A DNA stretch of 64,000 nt from Bacteroidales bacterium (GTDB lineage Bacteria > Bacteroidota > Bacteroidia > Bacteroidales > FEN-979). Positions within the stretch are counted from its first letter, which is position 1. Every line of letters begins with the position of its first letter. The DNA lies in NCBI GenBank assembly GCA_023229525.1, contig JALNZC010000009.1:1-64000 (forward strand), given 5' to 3'. Both the position numbers and the translations under genes were made by a program. The notes beneath the pieces are model-generated. The model saw nothing but the letters and a program-made list of their open reading frames with translations, had not been told where the DNA came from and did no database searches. Shown here one piece after another: positions 26,150-34,326 of the stretch.

Positions 26150-26172
26150 CGCGCAGCGACCCTTTTCCATGA

Positions 26173-27360
26173 TCATATCAGAGAGTCCAAAGCCCTGACT
26201 ATTTTTTGGCAAGCCAGATCGATTTCCTCGAAATTGATCGTTAGAGGAGGAGCAATACGGAATGTTGCTGGCTTGAACATGTACCAATCGATGATGATAC
26301 CTTGTTCTAATGCTGCCTTGGTAAAAGCATTTCTTTTTTCGGGTTTTACCAGGTCGACACCCAATGCCAGACCAACCCTCCTGACTTCTGAAATGGAAGG
26401 ATGTCCAACCAGTTTTTCTTGTATCTGAAGTCCCTTTTCCTCAGCAGTACCAATTAGCTGATCCGATAACAAAACTTCCAATCCCGCCAGGGCAGCGGCA
26501 CAACTCACAGGGTGACCACCAAAAGTCGTGATATGACCCAATTCCGGATTAAAAGCCAGGGTATCCATCATCTTCCGGGGGGCAATAAACGCACCGAGGG
26601 GCATTCCTGCCCCCAATGCTTTGGCAATAACAAGAATATCAGGCACAAAATCGTAGTGTTCAAAACTGAATAATTTCCCGGTTCTTCCCATCCCCATCTG
26701 TACATCATCTACAATAATCAGAACACCATATTTAGTACAACGCTTTTTCAACTGATGGATGAAATATTCCTCCACAGGAATAATTCCGGCTTCTGCCTGG
26801 ACCATTTCGATGACAACACAGGCAGTACGGGTAGATATCTTTTCAAGATGACAATAATTGTTATACTCCGCCAACCGGATGTCAGGAAGAAGAGGTCGAA
26901 AAACGTTTTTCAAGATTTCATTTCCCGTAATACTCAGGCTTCCGTGTGTACTCCCATGATACGAATCCAGGAAAGAAATGATTTCTGTGCGTCCTGTATA
27001 CCGTTTGGCAAGTTTCAACGCTCCTTCAATGGCTTCACTGCCAGAATTAACAAAGTAGGTTGAATCCAGGGAATCGGGAAGCAATTCAGCGAGCCGCTTA
27101 GCCAAATGAACCTGGGGAGACTGAATAAACTCTCCATAAACGTTCACATGAAGGTATTGATCGATCTGCTTCCGGATGGCATCCAAAACCTTAGGATGCC
27201 GGTGTCCGATATTACTGACCGTAATCCCGGAAACCATATCGATATATTTTTTGCCATCCCTGTCAAATAAATAGATACCTTCGGCTTTCACAATATCAAG
27301 TGCCAGAGGGGTGAATGAAGGCAGCCCTAAATACCTGTAAAACAAATCGCGTTCTGTCAT
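26173..27360 (-). CDS. Class III PLP-dependent aminotransferase (acetylornithine/ornithine aminotransferase-like)
   Basis: 395 residues with the full fold-type I layout: GITVSNIGHRHPKV near the N-terminus, the PLP phosphate-binding NSGSEAIEGALKLAK, the cofactor-ring Asp region IIVDDVQMGMGRTG and the Schiff-base Lys in VIAKALGAGMPLGA. The family usually has DEVQTG; here it is DDVQMG, which may alter substrate choice. Close relatives include ArgD, ornithine and 4-aminobutyrate aminotransferases; no arginine-synthesis gene lies nearby, so the substrate is left open. It reads toward aat, 82 nt away, with a heptamer array in the gap. Confidence 0.85.
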   Translation of the reverse strand: MTERDLFYRYLGLPSFTPLALDIVKAEGIYLFDRDGKKYIDMVSGITVSNIGHRHPKVLDAIRKQIDQYLHVNVYGEFIQSPQVHLAKRLAELLPDSLDSTYFVNSGSEAIEGALKLAKRYTGRTEIISFLDSYHGSTHGSLSITGNEILKNVFRPLLPDIRLAEYNNYCHLEKISTRTACVVIEMVQAEAGIIPVEEYFIHQLKKRCTKYGVLIIVDDVQMGMGRTGKLFSFEHYDFVPDILVIAKALGAGMPLGAFIAPRKMMDTLAFNPELGHITTFGGHPVSCAAALAGLEVLLSDQLIGTAEEKGLQIQEKLVGHPSISEVRRVGLALGVDLVKPEKRNAFTKAALEQGIIIDWYMFKPATFRIAPPLTINFEEIDLACQKIVRALDSLI

Positions 27361-27466
27361 CGTAAAACCAATTTTAGGATCGCCAAAGATATAAAATCAA
27401 GCGGAATAACTACTTTTGTGAATATGATTACTGTGAAGAAATAGTCGATATGTATCACCGAATAAC

Positions 27467-27530
27467 AGTCACACAATCACTCAGTCACACAATCACTCAG
27501 TCACTCAATCACTCAATCACTCAATCACTA
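27467..27530 (+). repeat. Octamer array (AATCACTC)n upstream of an SDR gene
   Basis: Eight units in 8-nt register, AATCACTC with AGTCACAC/AGTCACTC variants, ending 11 nt before the ATG at 27542. A TACTTTTG -7-like box lies at 27411-27418, so the array would be inside the 5' leader if that box is used. Confidence 0.9.
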
Positions 27531-27541
27531 AGACCTCATCC

Positions 27542-28336
27542 ATGAAAAACAAAGTTGTAATCATCACAGGAGCCTCTTCGGGCATAGGTAAGGCGCTGGC
27601 AATTGAGTGTGCCCGTCGCGGTGCAAAATTGGTTCTGGCGTCCCGTTCCGGGAGATGTGATCCGGAACTGATTAAAAGTTCTCCTGATATCTTGAATATT
27701 ATTACCGATGTCACCAGCGAATCCGGTTGTCGGGATCTGATAGAGAAAACCATCGAAAAATATGGTCGTATTGACGTGCTGATCAATAACGCAGGCATTT
27801 CCATGCGGGCTTTGTTCAACGATCTGGATTTGGATGTGATCAGGAAATTGATGGATACCAATTTTTGGGGAACAGTCTATTGCAGCAAATTTGCCCTTCC
27901 ATACCTGCTCGAATCAAAAGGGTCTCTGGTCGGGGTTTCTTCCGTTGCCGGATATAAGGGTTTACCTGGCAGGACAGGTTATTCCGCATCAAAATTTGCC
28001 ATACAGGGATTTCTGGAAGTAGTCCGTATCGAGAATTTAAAGAAAGGTCTGCATGTTTTAATTGCTTGCCCGGGATTTACCGCTTCAAACATTCGTAATG
28101 TAGCGCTCTCCGGTGATGGCACCCCACAAGGTGAAACCCCGCTGGATGAAAGTAAACTCATGCCTGCCGATGCCGTGGCCCGGCACATCATTACCGCTAT
28201 CGAAAACCGAAAAGACCGGATCGTCCTCACCATGCAAGGTAAAATGACCGTCCTTTTAAACAAATTCTTCCCGAAATTAATGGATAAAATGGTTTATAAC
28301 CACATGGCCAAAGAACCAAATTCACCTATTAAATAG
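27542..28336 (+). CDS. Short-chain dehydrogenase/reductase
   Basis: Classical SDR of 264 residues: cofactor motif TGASSGIG, the NNAG structural motif (LINNAGIS), catalytic Ser in GVSSVAGYKG and the Tyr/Lys pair in TGYSASKFA. Arg residues after the first beta-strand (CARRG, SRSGR) suggest NADP(H) preference. The substrate is unknown; the C-terminal MQGKMTVLLNKFFPKLMDKMVYN resembles membrane-associated DHRS7-like SDRs. It ends in TAG (28334-28336), which is also the first base triplet of a short repeat run. Confidence 0.88.
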   Translation: MKNKVVIITGASSGIGKALAIECARRGAKLVLASRSGRCDPELIKSSPDILNIITDVTSESGCRDLIEKTIEKYGRIDVLINNAGISMRALFNDLDLDVIRKLMDTNFWGTVYCSKFALPYLLESKGSLVGVSSVAGYKGLPGRTGYSASKFAIQGFLEVVRIENLKKGLHVLIACPGFTASNIRNVALSGDGTPQGETPLDESKLMPADAVARHIITAIENRKDRIVLTMQGKMTVLLNKFFPKLMDKMVYNHMAKEPNSPIK

Positions 28337-28461
28337 ATGGCAAGATGGCGAGCTGGTGAACTTATGAGTATATGGAAAAAAATCAATTAATCAACATCTA
28401 ATTATTTCACCATCTCACCATCTCACCATCTCACCAGTTCACAACCTCACCACCTCTCTAC
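28334..28461. repeat. Facing octamer arrays between convergent SDR and xerD genes
   Basis: On +, 28406-28461 holds seven octamers of the type CTCACCAT; the last (CTCTCTAC) contains the xerD stop. On the other side, starting at the SDR stop, 28334-28361 reads TAGATGGC, AAGATGGC, GAGCTGGT, GAA in the opposite polarity. The two can pair over about 25 bp (28337-28361 with 28406-28430) with roughly four mismatches and a loop of about 44 nt. Confidence 0.8.
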
Positions 28462-29384
28462 CTGTTTCTCGGATGAAACTGAATGATCGCGCTTCGCAGA
28501 TAATCACGGTCCAGATGGGTATAAATTTCAGTGGTGGTTATTGACTCATGGCCCAGCATCTCCTGCACTGCCCGCAAATCAGCGCCTCCCTCAACAAGAT
28601 GTGTGGCGAAGGAATGCCGGAATGTATGTGGGCTAATCGTTTTTTTAATCCCGGCTTTCAAAGCAAGTCTCTTTACGATTGTAAAGATCATGACACGTGT
28701 TAACCCTGAACCGCGGCGGTTAAGGAATAGGAAATCTTCCTGTCCTTTTTTTATGGGAAGTTGGGTGCGAACCTGTGAAAGGTAATGGATAATGTCCGAT
28801 TGGGCTGTACTTCCCACCGGAACCAATCGCTCTTTATTTCCTTTCCCTGTCACTTTGATAAAACCTTCATTAAAGAAAAGGTTGGAAATTTTTAGATTGG
28901 TCAGTTCGGATACACGTAAACCACATCCGTACAATGTTTCCAGGATGGTTTTGTTCCGTTCTCCTTCTGCACTGCTCAGGTCAATTTTTCCAATTAACTG
29001 GTCTATCTCACTTACACTTAGTGTAACAGGAAGTTTCCGGCCAATTTTTGGAGACTCAAGCATTCTTGTGGGATCCATCGGAACGATATTTTCCAGCATC
29101 AGGTAACGATAAAATGCTTTTATTCCCGAAATGACCCTCGCTTGGGTTCGGGCTGTCATCCCAAGTTCAGTGATCCATTGTAAAAAATGCTGAAGATGCC
29201 GGAGTTCCACCTTCTCCGGACCCAAAGTTAATCCCTGAAATTCCAGAAACTGGGTTATCTTTGCAACATCATGCAAATAAGCTTCTACCGAATTCCTTGA
29301 TAAAGAAAGTTCAAGTTGGAGATGGGCTTTGAATCCGTTTAGATAGGGTTGCCAGGGATGCAAATTCTGATCATTAGAAAACAC
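28458..29384 (-). CDS. xerD: Tyrosine recombinase XerC/XerD
   Basis: 308 residues, the usual Xer length. N-terminal SAM-like core-binding domain (about 10-100) and C-terminal catalytic domain with Arg in GCGLRVSELTNL, Lys in VTGKGNKERLVPVG, His-x-x-Arg in PHTFRHSFATHLVEGGADLR, the second His in LGHESITTTEIYTH and the nucleophile Tyr (IYTHLD). XerD resolves chromosome dimers at dif with XerC and FtsK. No dif-like site was found beside it and no phage genes are nearby, so a housekeeping role is more likely than an integrase. Confidence 0.9.
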   Translation of the reverse strand: MFSNDQNLHPWQPYLNGFKAHLQLELSLSRNSVEAYLHDVAKITQFLEFQGLTLGPEKVELRHLQHFLQWITELGMTARTQARVISGIKAFYRYLMLENIVPMDPTRMLESPKIGRKLPVTLSVSEIDQLIGKIDLSSAEGERNKTILETLYGCGLRVSELTNLKISNLFFNEGFIKVTGKGNKERLVPVGSTAQSDIIHYLSQVRTQLPIKKGQEDFLFLNRRGSGLTRVMIFTIVKRLALKAGIKKTISPHTFRHSFATHLVEGGADLRAVQEMLGHESITTTEIYTHLDRDYLRSAIIQFHPRNR

Positions 29385-29520
29385 AAATTCATTGTCTTGG
29401 AAAACACGGCATTTTTCTAAAAATAATTCCTTTTATTCTGTTGAATGCAGTCATACCATGGAGGTCAGAAGTCAATATTTAAAAACTTGTTCCTTCACGG
29501 TATAAAAGTATGAAATAATT

Positions 29521-29551
29521 TTTGTTTTTTCGGTGAATTGGATTAATTTTG
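29521..29551 (+). promoter_or_regulatory. Promoter of the rpmG-DUF4295 unit
   Basis: TTTG at 29521-29524, 19-nt spacer, TAATTTTG at 29544-29551: a textbook Bacteroidota promoter. ATG of rpmG is at 29581, leaving a leader of roughly 25 nt. Confidence 0.8.
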
Positions 29552-29580
29552 CAGTCCCGAAAAAATAAAGAAGTCACAAG

Positions 29581-29769
29581 ATGGCAAAAAAGAGCAAAGA
29601 TCAACGGATACAGGTGATCCTGGAATGCACAGAACAAAAAGCAAGCGGCCTTCCTGGCGTTTCGAGATATATTACGACGAAAAGCAAAAAGAACACCCCC
29701 GAAAGGATTGAACTGAAAAAGTATAACTCCATTTTAAAGAAAGTCACTGTTCACAAGGAAATTAAATAA
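29581..29769 (+). CDS. rpmG: 50S ribosomal protein L33
   Basis: 62 residues, starting MAKKSKDQRIQVILECTEQ and containing the L33 pattern SRYITTKSKKNTPERIELKKY. L33 binds 23S rRNA near the E site. The cysteines expected in zinc-binding L33 types are absent apart from one, so this is a zinc-independent form. In related genomes rpmB (L28) usually precedes it; here the upstream gene is the divergent xerD, so rpmB must be elsewhere. Confidence 0.95.
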   Translation: MAKKSKDQRIQVILECTEQKASGLPGVSRYITTKSKKNTPERIELKKYNSILKKVTVHKEIK

Positions 29770-29777
29770 CTCACGAT

Positions 29778-29939
29778 ATGGCAAAAAAAGTAGTCGCTTC
29801 GTTTAAAGCTTCCGGAGGTAAAGATTTTACCAAAGTTATTCGCATGGTAAAATCACCAAAAACCGGCGCTTTTATTTTTAAAGAAAATATCGTTCCCAAC
29901 GATTTGGTCAAAGACTTTCTTGCAAATAAAGAGAATTAA
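29778..29939 (+). CDS. DUF4295 small protein
   Basis: 53 residues (ATG 29778, TAA 29937-29939), 8 nt after rpmG. It begins MAKKVVASFKASGGKDFTKVIRMVKSP and is basic, matching DUF4295, a Bacteroidota-specific family found between rpmG and ftsY. A ribosome-associated role is likely from context, but it is not established from this sequence. Confidence 0.88.
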   Translation: MAKKVVASFKASGGKDFTKVIRMVKSPKTGAFIFKENIVPNDLVKDFLANKEN

Positions 29940-29959
29940 CAAACTATCCATTCGTATCG

Positions 29960-29992
29960 AAAAGCTTTTTTCTACGGAAAAAAGCTTTTTTT
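29960..29992 (+). terminator. Intrinsic terminator between DUF4295 and ftsY
   Basis: A perfect 13-bp stem (29960-29972 with 29977-29989), tetraloop TACG, then a T-run. It should end the rpmG-DUF4295 transcript or limit read-through into ftsY, whose ATG is 20 nt further on. Confidence 0.88.
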
Positions 29993-30011
29993 ATATATAG
30001 AAAGTTGAATT

Positions 30012-30962
30012 ATGGGACTTTTTAATATCTTTTCACGGGAAAAAAAAGAACGTCTCAACCAGGGATTACAAAAAACGAAATCCACAATTTTTACACGGAT
30101 TTCCAAAGCCATTGTTGGTAAATCCACGGTTGACGATGAAGTTCTTGATAACCTTGAAGAAATTCTGGTCACCTCGGATGTTGGAGTGGAAACAACCCTT
30201 CGGATTATTGACCGGATACAGCAACGGGTTTCAAGGGATAAATATTTGGGGACAAGTGAATTGAATGCCCTTCTGAAAGAAGAGATCGCTGATCTGCTCC
30301 AGGAAAATAATATCCGGGATTTAACGGATTTTTATATTCCTGAAAATAAAAAGCCTTATGTGATCATGGTGGTTGGGGTGAATGGTGTAGGAAAAACCAC
30401 GACTATCGGAAAATTGGCCTATCAGTTCAGAAAATCAGGAAAATCCGTTTTATTGGGGGCAGCCGATACTTTTCGCGCAGCTGCAGTAGATCAACTGACG
30501 ATCTGGGCCGAAAGGGTAGGGGTTCCACTTATTACTCAGGGAATGGGGGCAGATCCTGCATCAGTTGCATACGATACTGTGAAATCGGCCCAAACCAGAA
30601 ATGTTGACGTAGTGATCATTGATACGGCTGGCCGTCTTCACAACAAAATCAACCTCATGAATGAACTTTCCAAAATCCGGAAAGTTATCCAGAAACTGAT
30701 CCCCGACGCCCCCCATGAAGTTCTCCTGATTCTCGATGCATCAACCGGTCAAAATGCCTTTGAACAGGCCAAGCAATTTACTGTCGCTACTGAAGTCAAC
30801 GCCCTCGCTCTGACTAAACTCGACGGTACAGCCAAAGGAGGTGTGGTAATCGGGATTTCCGACCAGTTTAAAATTCCTGTAAAATATATCGGAGTTGGGG
30901 AAGGGATCGAAGATCTTCAGGTATTCAATCGCTTTGAATTCGTCGATAGCCTTTTTAGCTGA
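30012..30962 (+). CDS. ftsY: Signal recognition particle receptor FtsY
   Basis: SRP-receptor GTPase that docks ribosome-SRP complexes at the membrane for co-translational insertion. N domain about residues 20-100, G domain about 110-316 with P-loop GVNGVGKTTTIGKLA, the DTFRAAAVDQL insertion-box motif, switch II DTAGRLHNK, TKLDGTAKGG and the closing GVGEGIEDLQVFN. The acidic A domain of enterobacterial FtsY is absent, as is usual in Bacteroidota. rimO follows after 10 nt. Confidence 0.97.
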   Translation: MGLFNIFSREKKERLNQGLQKTKSTIFTRISKAIVGKSTVDDEVLDNLEEILVTSDVGVETTLRIIDRIQQRVSRDKYLGTSELNALLKEEIADLLQENNIRDLTDFYIPENKKPYVIMVVGVNGVGKTTTIGKLAYQFRKSGKSVLLGAADTFRAAAVDQLTIWAERVGVPLITQGMGADPASVAYDTVKSAQTRNVDVVIIDTAGRLHNKINLMNELSKIRKVIQKLIPDAPHEVLLILDASTGQNAFEQAKQFTVATEVNALALTKLDGTAKGGVVIGISDQFKIPVKYIGVGEGIEDLQVFNRFEFVDSLFS

Positions 30963-30972
30963 TTTTCAATAG

Positions 30973-32283
30973 GTGAAAACAAAATCCAGACCGCACAAAA
31001 TCGGGTTGGTATCACTGGGTTGTGCGAAGAACTTAGTCGATACTGAAAGATTATTACGACAGCTGGAAGCCAACCGCTTTGAAATAATCTTTGATCCGGT
31101 TGATGGAAGTAAAATCGATACCGCTATTATAAATACCTGTGGTTTCATCAACGACGCGAAACAGGAATCAATCGACACCATACTGCAATTTGCAAGGGCC
31201 AAACAAAATAACCAGATCCGGTATCTCTTCGTAATGGGATGCATGTCCGAACGTTATAAAAACAAATTACAGGAAGAGATTCCCGAAGTCGATGCATTTT
31301 TCGGGGTCAACGAACTGCAAAATATTGTCCGTTATCTCGGTGGCAATTGGTACAAGGAATTGGTTGGTGAAAGAAAACTGACAACTCCATCCCATTGTTC
31401 CTATATTAAAATTGCGGAAGGATGTGACCGGAAATGCGCTTTTTGCGCTATCCCGATTATCCGTGGAAAACATATCAGTCGTCCTTTTGACGAAGTGATC
31501 ACGGAAGCGAAAAATCTGGTGACTTCAGGCGTAAAAGAGATCAATGTCATCTCGCAGGATACCACGTACTACGGAGTTGACTCATATAAAAGACGCAGAC
31601 TGCCCGAATTACTTTCAGCACTGGCACAAATCAGAGGATTGGAATGGATCCGCCTCCATTATACTTACCCTGATGGGTTTCCGCTTGAAGTACTTGAAGT
31701 GATCAAAAAATATCCGAATATTTGTAATTACCTCGACATCCCTTTACAACATATCAGCGATCATATTCTGAGATCAATGCATCGTGGAATTACCGGTGCT
31801 CAAACCCGCCGGTTGATCAAAACTATCCGGAAAACGATTCCCGGAGTGGCAATCCGTACTACCCTGATCGTTGGTTTTCCCGGTGAAACAAACAAGGATT
31901 TCTGTGATTTAAAGGAATTTGTCAAAGAATCCCGGTTCGATCGCATGGGTGTTTTCACCTATTCCCATGAAGAGGATACTGCCGCCTTTGAACTGAAAGA
32001 TTCTGTCCCAGCAAGGATTAAACATCAACGATATGAAGAGCTCATGGTCATCCAGGAAGAAATCTCCCGGGAGCTGAATGCTGCAAAATTAGGTCAGATC
32101 GTAAAAGTAATCGTTGATAGGGAAGAAGATGAATTTTACATTGCACGTACAGGTTTCGACTCCCCGGAAGTTGATAATGAAGTTCTGATCCCACGGGGAA
32201 TACCCGCACTTGAAACTGGATCATTTTATGATGTCAGGATAACAAAAACCGACAGTTTTGATTTATTTGCTGAATTGAAATAA
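30973..32283 (+). CDS. rimO: Ribosomal protein S12 methylthiotransferase RimO
   Basis: Radical SAM methylthiotransferase that modifies Asp88 of ribosomal protein S12. N-terminal UPF0004 domain with three Cys ligands (SLGCAKN, NTCGFINDA, VMGCMSERY), radical SAM cluster EGCDRKCAFCAIP, and C-terminal TRAM domain (about 370-436, GQIVKVIVDRE ...). The PFD...EAKNLVTSGVKEINVISQDTT region is typical of RimO. Start is GTG at 30973, 10 nt after ftsY, so an operon is likely. Confidence 0.96.
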   Translation: MKTKSRPHKIGLVSLGCAKNLVDTERLLRQLEANRFEIIFDPVDGSKIDTAIINTCGFINDAKQESIDTILQFARAKQNNQIRYLFVMGCMSERYKNKLQEEIPEVDAFFGVNELQNIVRYLGGNWYKELVGERKLTTPSHCSYIKIAEGCDRKCAFCAIPIIRGKHISRPFDEVITEAKNLVTSGVKEINVISQDTTYYGVDSYKRRRLPELLSALAQIRGLEWIRLHYTYPDGFPLEVLEVIKKYPNICNYLDIPLQHISDHILRSMHRGITGAQTRRLIKTIRKTIPGVAIRTTLIVGFPGETNKDFCDLKEFVKESRFDRMGVFTYSHEEDTAAFELKDSVPARIKHQRYEELMVIQEEISRELNAAKLGQIVKVIVDREEDEFYIARTGFDSPEVDNEVLIPRGIPALETGSFYDVRITKTDSFDLFAELK

Positions 32284-32288
32284 ATTTG
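32257..32288 (+). promoter_or_regulatory. Promoter overlapping the rimO stop codon
   Basis: TTTG at 32257-32260, 20-nt spacer, TAAATTTG at 32281-32288. The TAA of rimO is the first half of the -7 box. ATG of the downstream YwqK-like gene is at 32305. Confidence 0.6.
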
Positions 32289-32304
32289 TAATAAAAAAAT
32301 AGCT

Positions 32305-33084
32305 ATGAAACGAGTAACTTTTCTTTTAATTTTCATGATTTTCATTCTAACAGGGTACCTTTTTGCCCAGAAACCTTCAGAAACAATAATTTTATCTGAT
32401 ACTTTGAACCGGACTGATACCCAAGGAAATAAAATAGGATTCTGGGAGGAAAAACAGGGGGAATTCACATTAAAGGGAGAGTACCGGAACAATAAAAAGA
32501 ATGGGAACTGGATCGGTTATTATCAAAATAACATGATTTCGGGGATCGATTATTACAACAACGGAATTAAAGATGGGATTTCTATTACTTTTGACCGTCG
32601 TGGAAAAATTTTACAGGTCGAGAATTACAAAACCGGCCTGTTGCACGGACAAACCTTCGCATTTAATCAAAGCGGCGACAATCCCGTTTCTGAAATTAAT
32701 TATGCAATCGGAAAAAAGAATGGATTCTACCGGCTCTACTATGAGAATGGTAAAATACAAGAAGAGTCTTATTATAAGGAAGATAAGAAAGCAGGGACAT
32801 CAAAATGGAATAATAAGAGTGGTCATCTGATTGCTGAATACAACTACAAAGACGGAAATTTTGATGGTATCCAAAAAACTTTTTACGAAAACGATACCCT
32901 GCAGTCAGTAAACTACTATCTTGACAATCAACTTACAGGAGATTTTAAGGAGTTCTATCGTGATGGGAAAGTTAAGGTATCAGGTAAGTATATTGCCGGT
33001 ATCAAGGAAGGCATTTGGAATGAGTATGACGAATCAGGCAAACTTGTTAAGGTTTCCAAATATAAAAACGGGATAACCAAATAG
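32305..33084 (+). CDS. Secreted MORN_2/YwqK-like repeat protein
   Basis: Signal peptide (MKRVTFLLIFMIFILTGYLFAQ) followed by about nine repeats of 20-23 residues with the Gly-x-Trp/Tyr pattern of MORN_2 (NGNWIGYY, KDGISITFD, GLLHGQTFAFN, KNGFYRLYYENGKIQEESYY, KEGIWNEYDESGKLV). In Bacteroidota such proteins are often annotated as YwqK-family antitoxin, but that name comes from distant relatives and no toxin lies beside it. More likely a periplasmic or surface repeat protein of unknown function. Confidence 0.75.
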   Translation: MKRVTFLLIFMIFILTGYLFAQKPSETIILSDTLNRTDTQGNKIGFWEEKQGEFTLKGEYRNNKKNGNWIGYYQNNMISGIDYYNNGIKDGISITFDRRGKILQVENYKTGLLHGQTFAFNQSGDNPVSEINYAIGKKNGFYRLYYENGKIQEESYYKEDKKAGTSKWNNKSGHLIAEYNYKDGNFDGIQKTFYENDTLQSVNYYLDNQLTGDFKEFYRDGKVKVSGKYIAGIKEGIWNEYDESGKLVKVSKYKNGITK

Positions 33085-33089
33085 TTTCT

Positions 33090-34208
33090 TTATAAACTCC
33101 GGCTAAACTCTTTAAAAAACCGGGCCCAGGAAATATCAGCTGATTTTTTTCCGAACCTCACAATCACAACCTTTTTTTCAGGACACACATAAATATATTG
33201 TCCTAGAATTCCTTTAGCGAAAAAATCACCCTCTTTTGTAACCCTCCAATGATAAGCATATGGGAATCCTTCCGAATCCCTGGAATCGGTTCGAATGGTT
33301 AATGATTCCGATACCCAGGAAGGGGGGATGATGGTATCCTTACCGGTTTTTCCATGATCAAGATACAACTGACCAAATTTGGCAAAATCAATTGCCCGTG
33401 CATTTATACAACAAAAGGCCTTTATCTGCCTGTCCGATCGGCTATCGATACTCCAGGAGGCCGGAAATTCGGCGCCCATGGGCTGCCAGATTTTTTCTTC
33501 GAAATATTCAGAAAGAGTCTTTCCTGTTACCCTTTCCAACGCCATGGCCAGAAGTTGTGTATTGGCACTCTGGTAATTGTAATATTTATCAGGATTGTCC
33601 TTAATTTTCAATGCTAACGTGTATTTTTTCAGATCCAATCCATAATAAAATTTAGCCATAGTCCCGAAAGGATTCCCATATCCTTCCACAAACGAGATAC
33701 CCGAACGCATTTCCAATAAATGCTTTAAGGTTACATTTCGAAATCGGGGATCTTTCAATTCCGGTAAAAAATCTGTAATGGGTTGATCTACTGATCTGAT
33801 CTTACCTTCAGCAATGGCAATCCCGACCAAAGCCGATACAAACGATTTAGCTACTGAAAAAGCAGGATAAATTGATTCCCTGGTAAAACCATCGAAATAT
33901 TTTTCATAAATCATAGAATCATTTCGAATGACAAGAAAAGCAACAGTCTTGTGATGTTCTAAAAACTGTTCAAAATCCTGGGTATTATAATCTTTTGCAG
34001 AAAAAATAACCTGTTTTACCGGTGAGGTGGGTACGTTGAATGCCTTTGGTTTCGCGGATGATGAAATGGGATTTGCCGGAAATTTCTTATAATCATTGAT
34101 ATCTGCATAGTTCCACCAAACATATCGGACTACATGACACGAGGAGCCCGCTAAAAGATAAAAACAAAGAAGGTTTACTAATAGTGAAATTGCTCGTTTT
34201 GTGTTCAT
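33090..34208 (-). CDS. Serine hydrolase of the beta-lactamase / class C (COG1680) family
   Basis: 372 residues with an N-terminal hydrophobic segment (about 5-25) ending in SSC, a poor lipobox. The SxxK nucleophile motif is SVAKSF; the second motif is Tyr-x-Ser-like (YNYQSANTQL) and the end has GILGQYIYVCPEKKVVIV in the place of the HxG/KTG strand. These enzymes include esterases, peptidases and beta-lactamases; the poor third motif argues against classical beta-lactamase activity. It converges with the YwqK-like gene with 5 nt between the stops. Confidence 0.82.
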   Translation of the reverse strand: MNTKRAISLLVNLLCFYLLAGSSCHVVRYVWWNYADINDYKKFPANPISSSAKPKAFNVPTSPVKQVIFSAKDYNTQDFEQFLEHHKTVAFLVIRNDSMIYEKYFDGFTRESIYPAFSVAKSFVSALVGIAIAEGKIRSVDQPITDFLPELKDPRFRNVTLKHLLEMRSGISFVEGYGNPFGTMAKFYYGLDLKKYTLALKIKDNPDKYYNYQSANTQLLAMALERVTGKTLSEYFEEKIWQPMGAEFPASWSIDSRSDRQIKAFCCINARAIDFAKFGQLYLDHGKTGKDTIIPPSWVSESLTIRTDSRDSEGFPYAYHWRVTKEGDFFAKGILGQYIYVCPEKKVVIVRFGKKSADISWARFFKEFSRSL

Positions 34209-34326
34209 TATGATGAATTCGCCTAAAAATTCATTGAGACAAAATTAATAATATGCTCAGGAATCAACCGATTTATTTTATACATTTGTCATTCACTTTA
34301 ATGAAGATTAATAATTTTCATTTGAT

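Noticed and set aside
28458..29384. Integrase of a phage or genomic island
   Set aside because: Length and motifs fit housekeeping XerC/D, neighbours are conserved core genes, and no att-like duplications were seen.
32305..33084. Antitoxin of a toxin-antitoxin system (YwqK annotation)
   Set aside because: Has a signal peptide and no toxin partner; the MORN_2 repeats alone do not support an antitoxin role.
34209..34326. Cobalamin riboswitch before the BtuB/BtuG-like genes
   Set aside because: Only 118 bp with no B12-box-like conserved segment; too short for the element.
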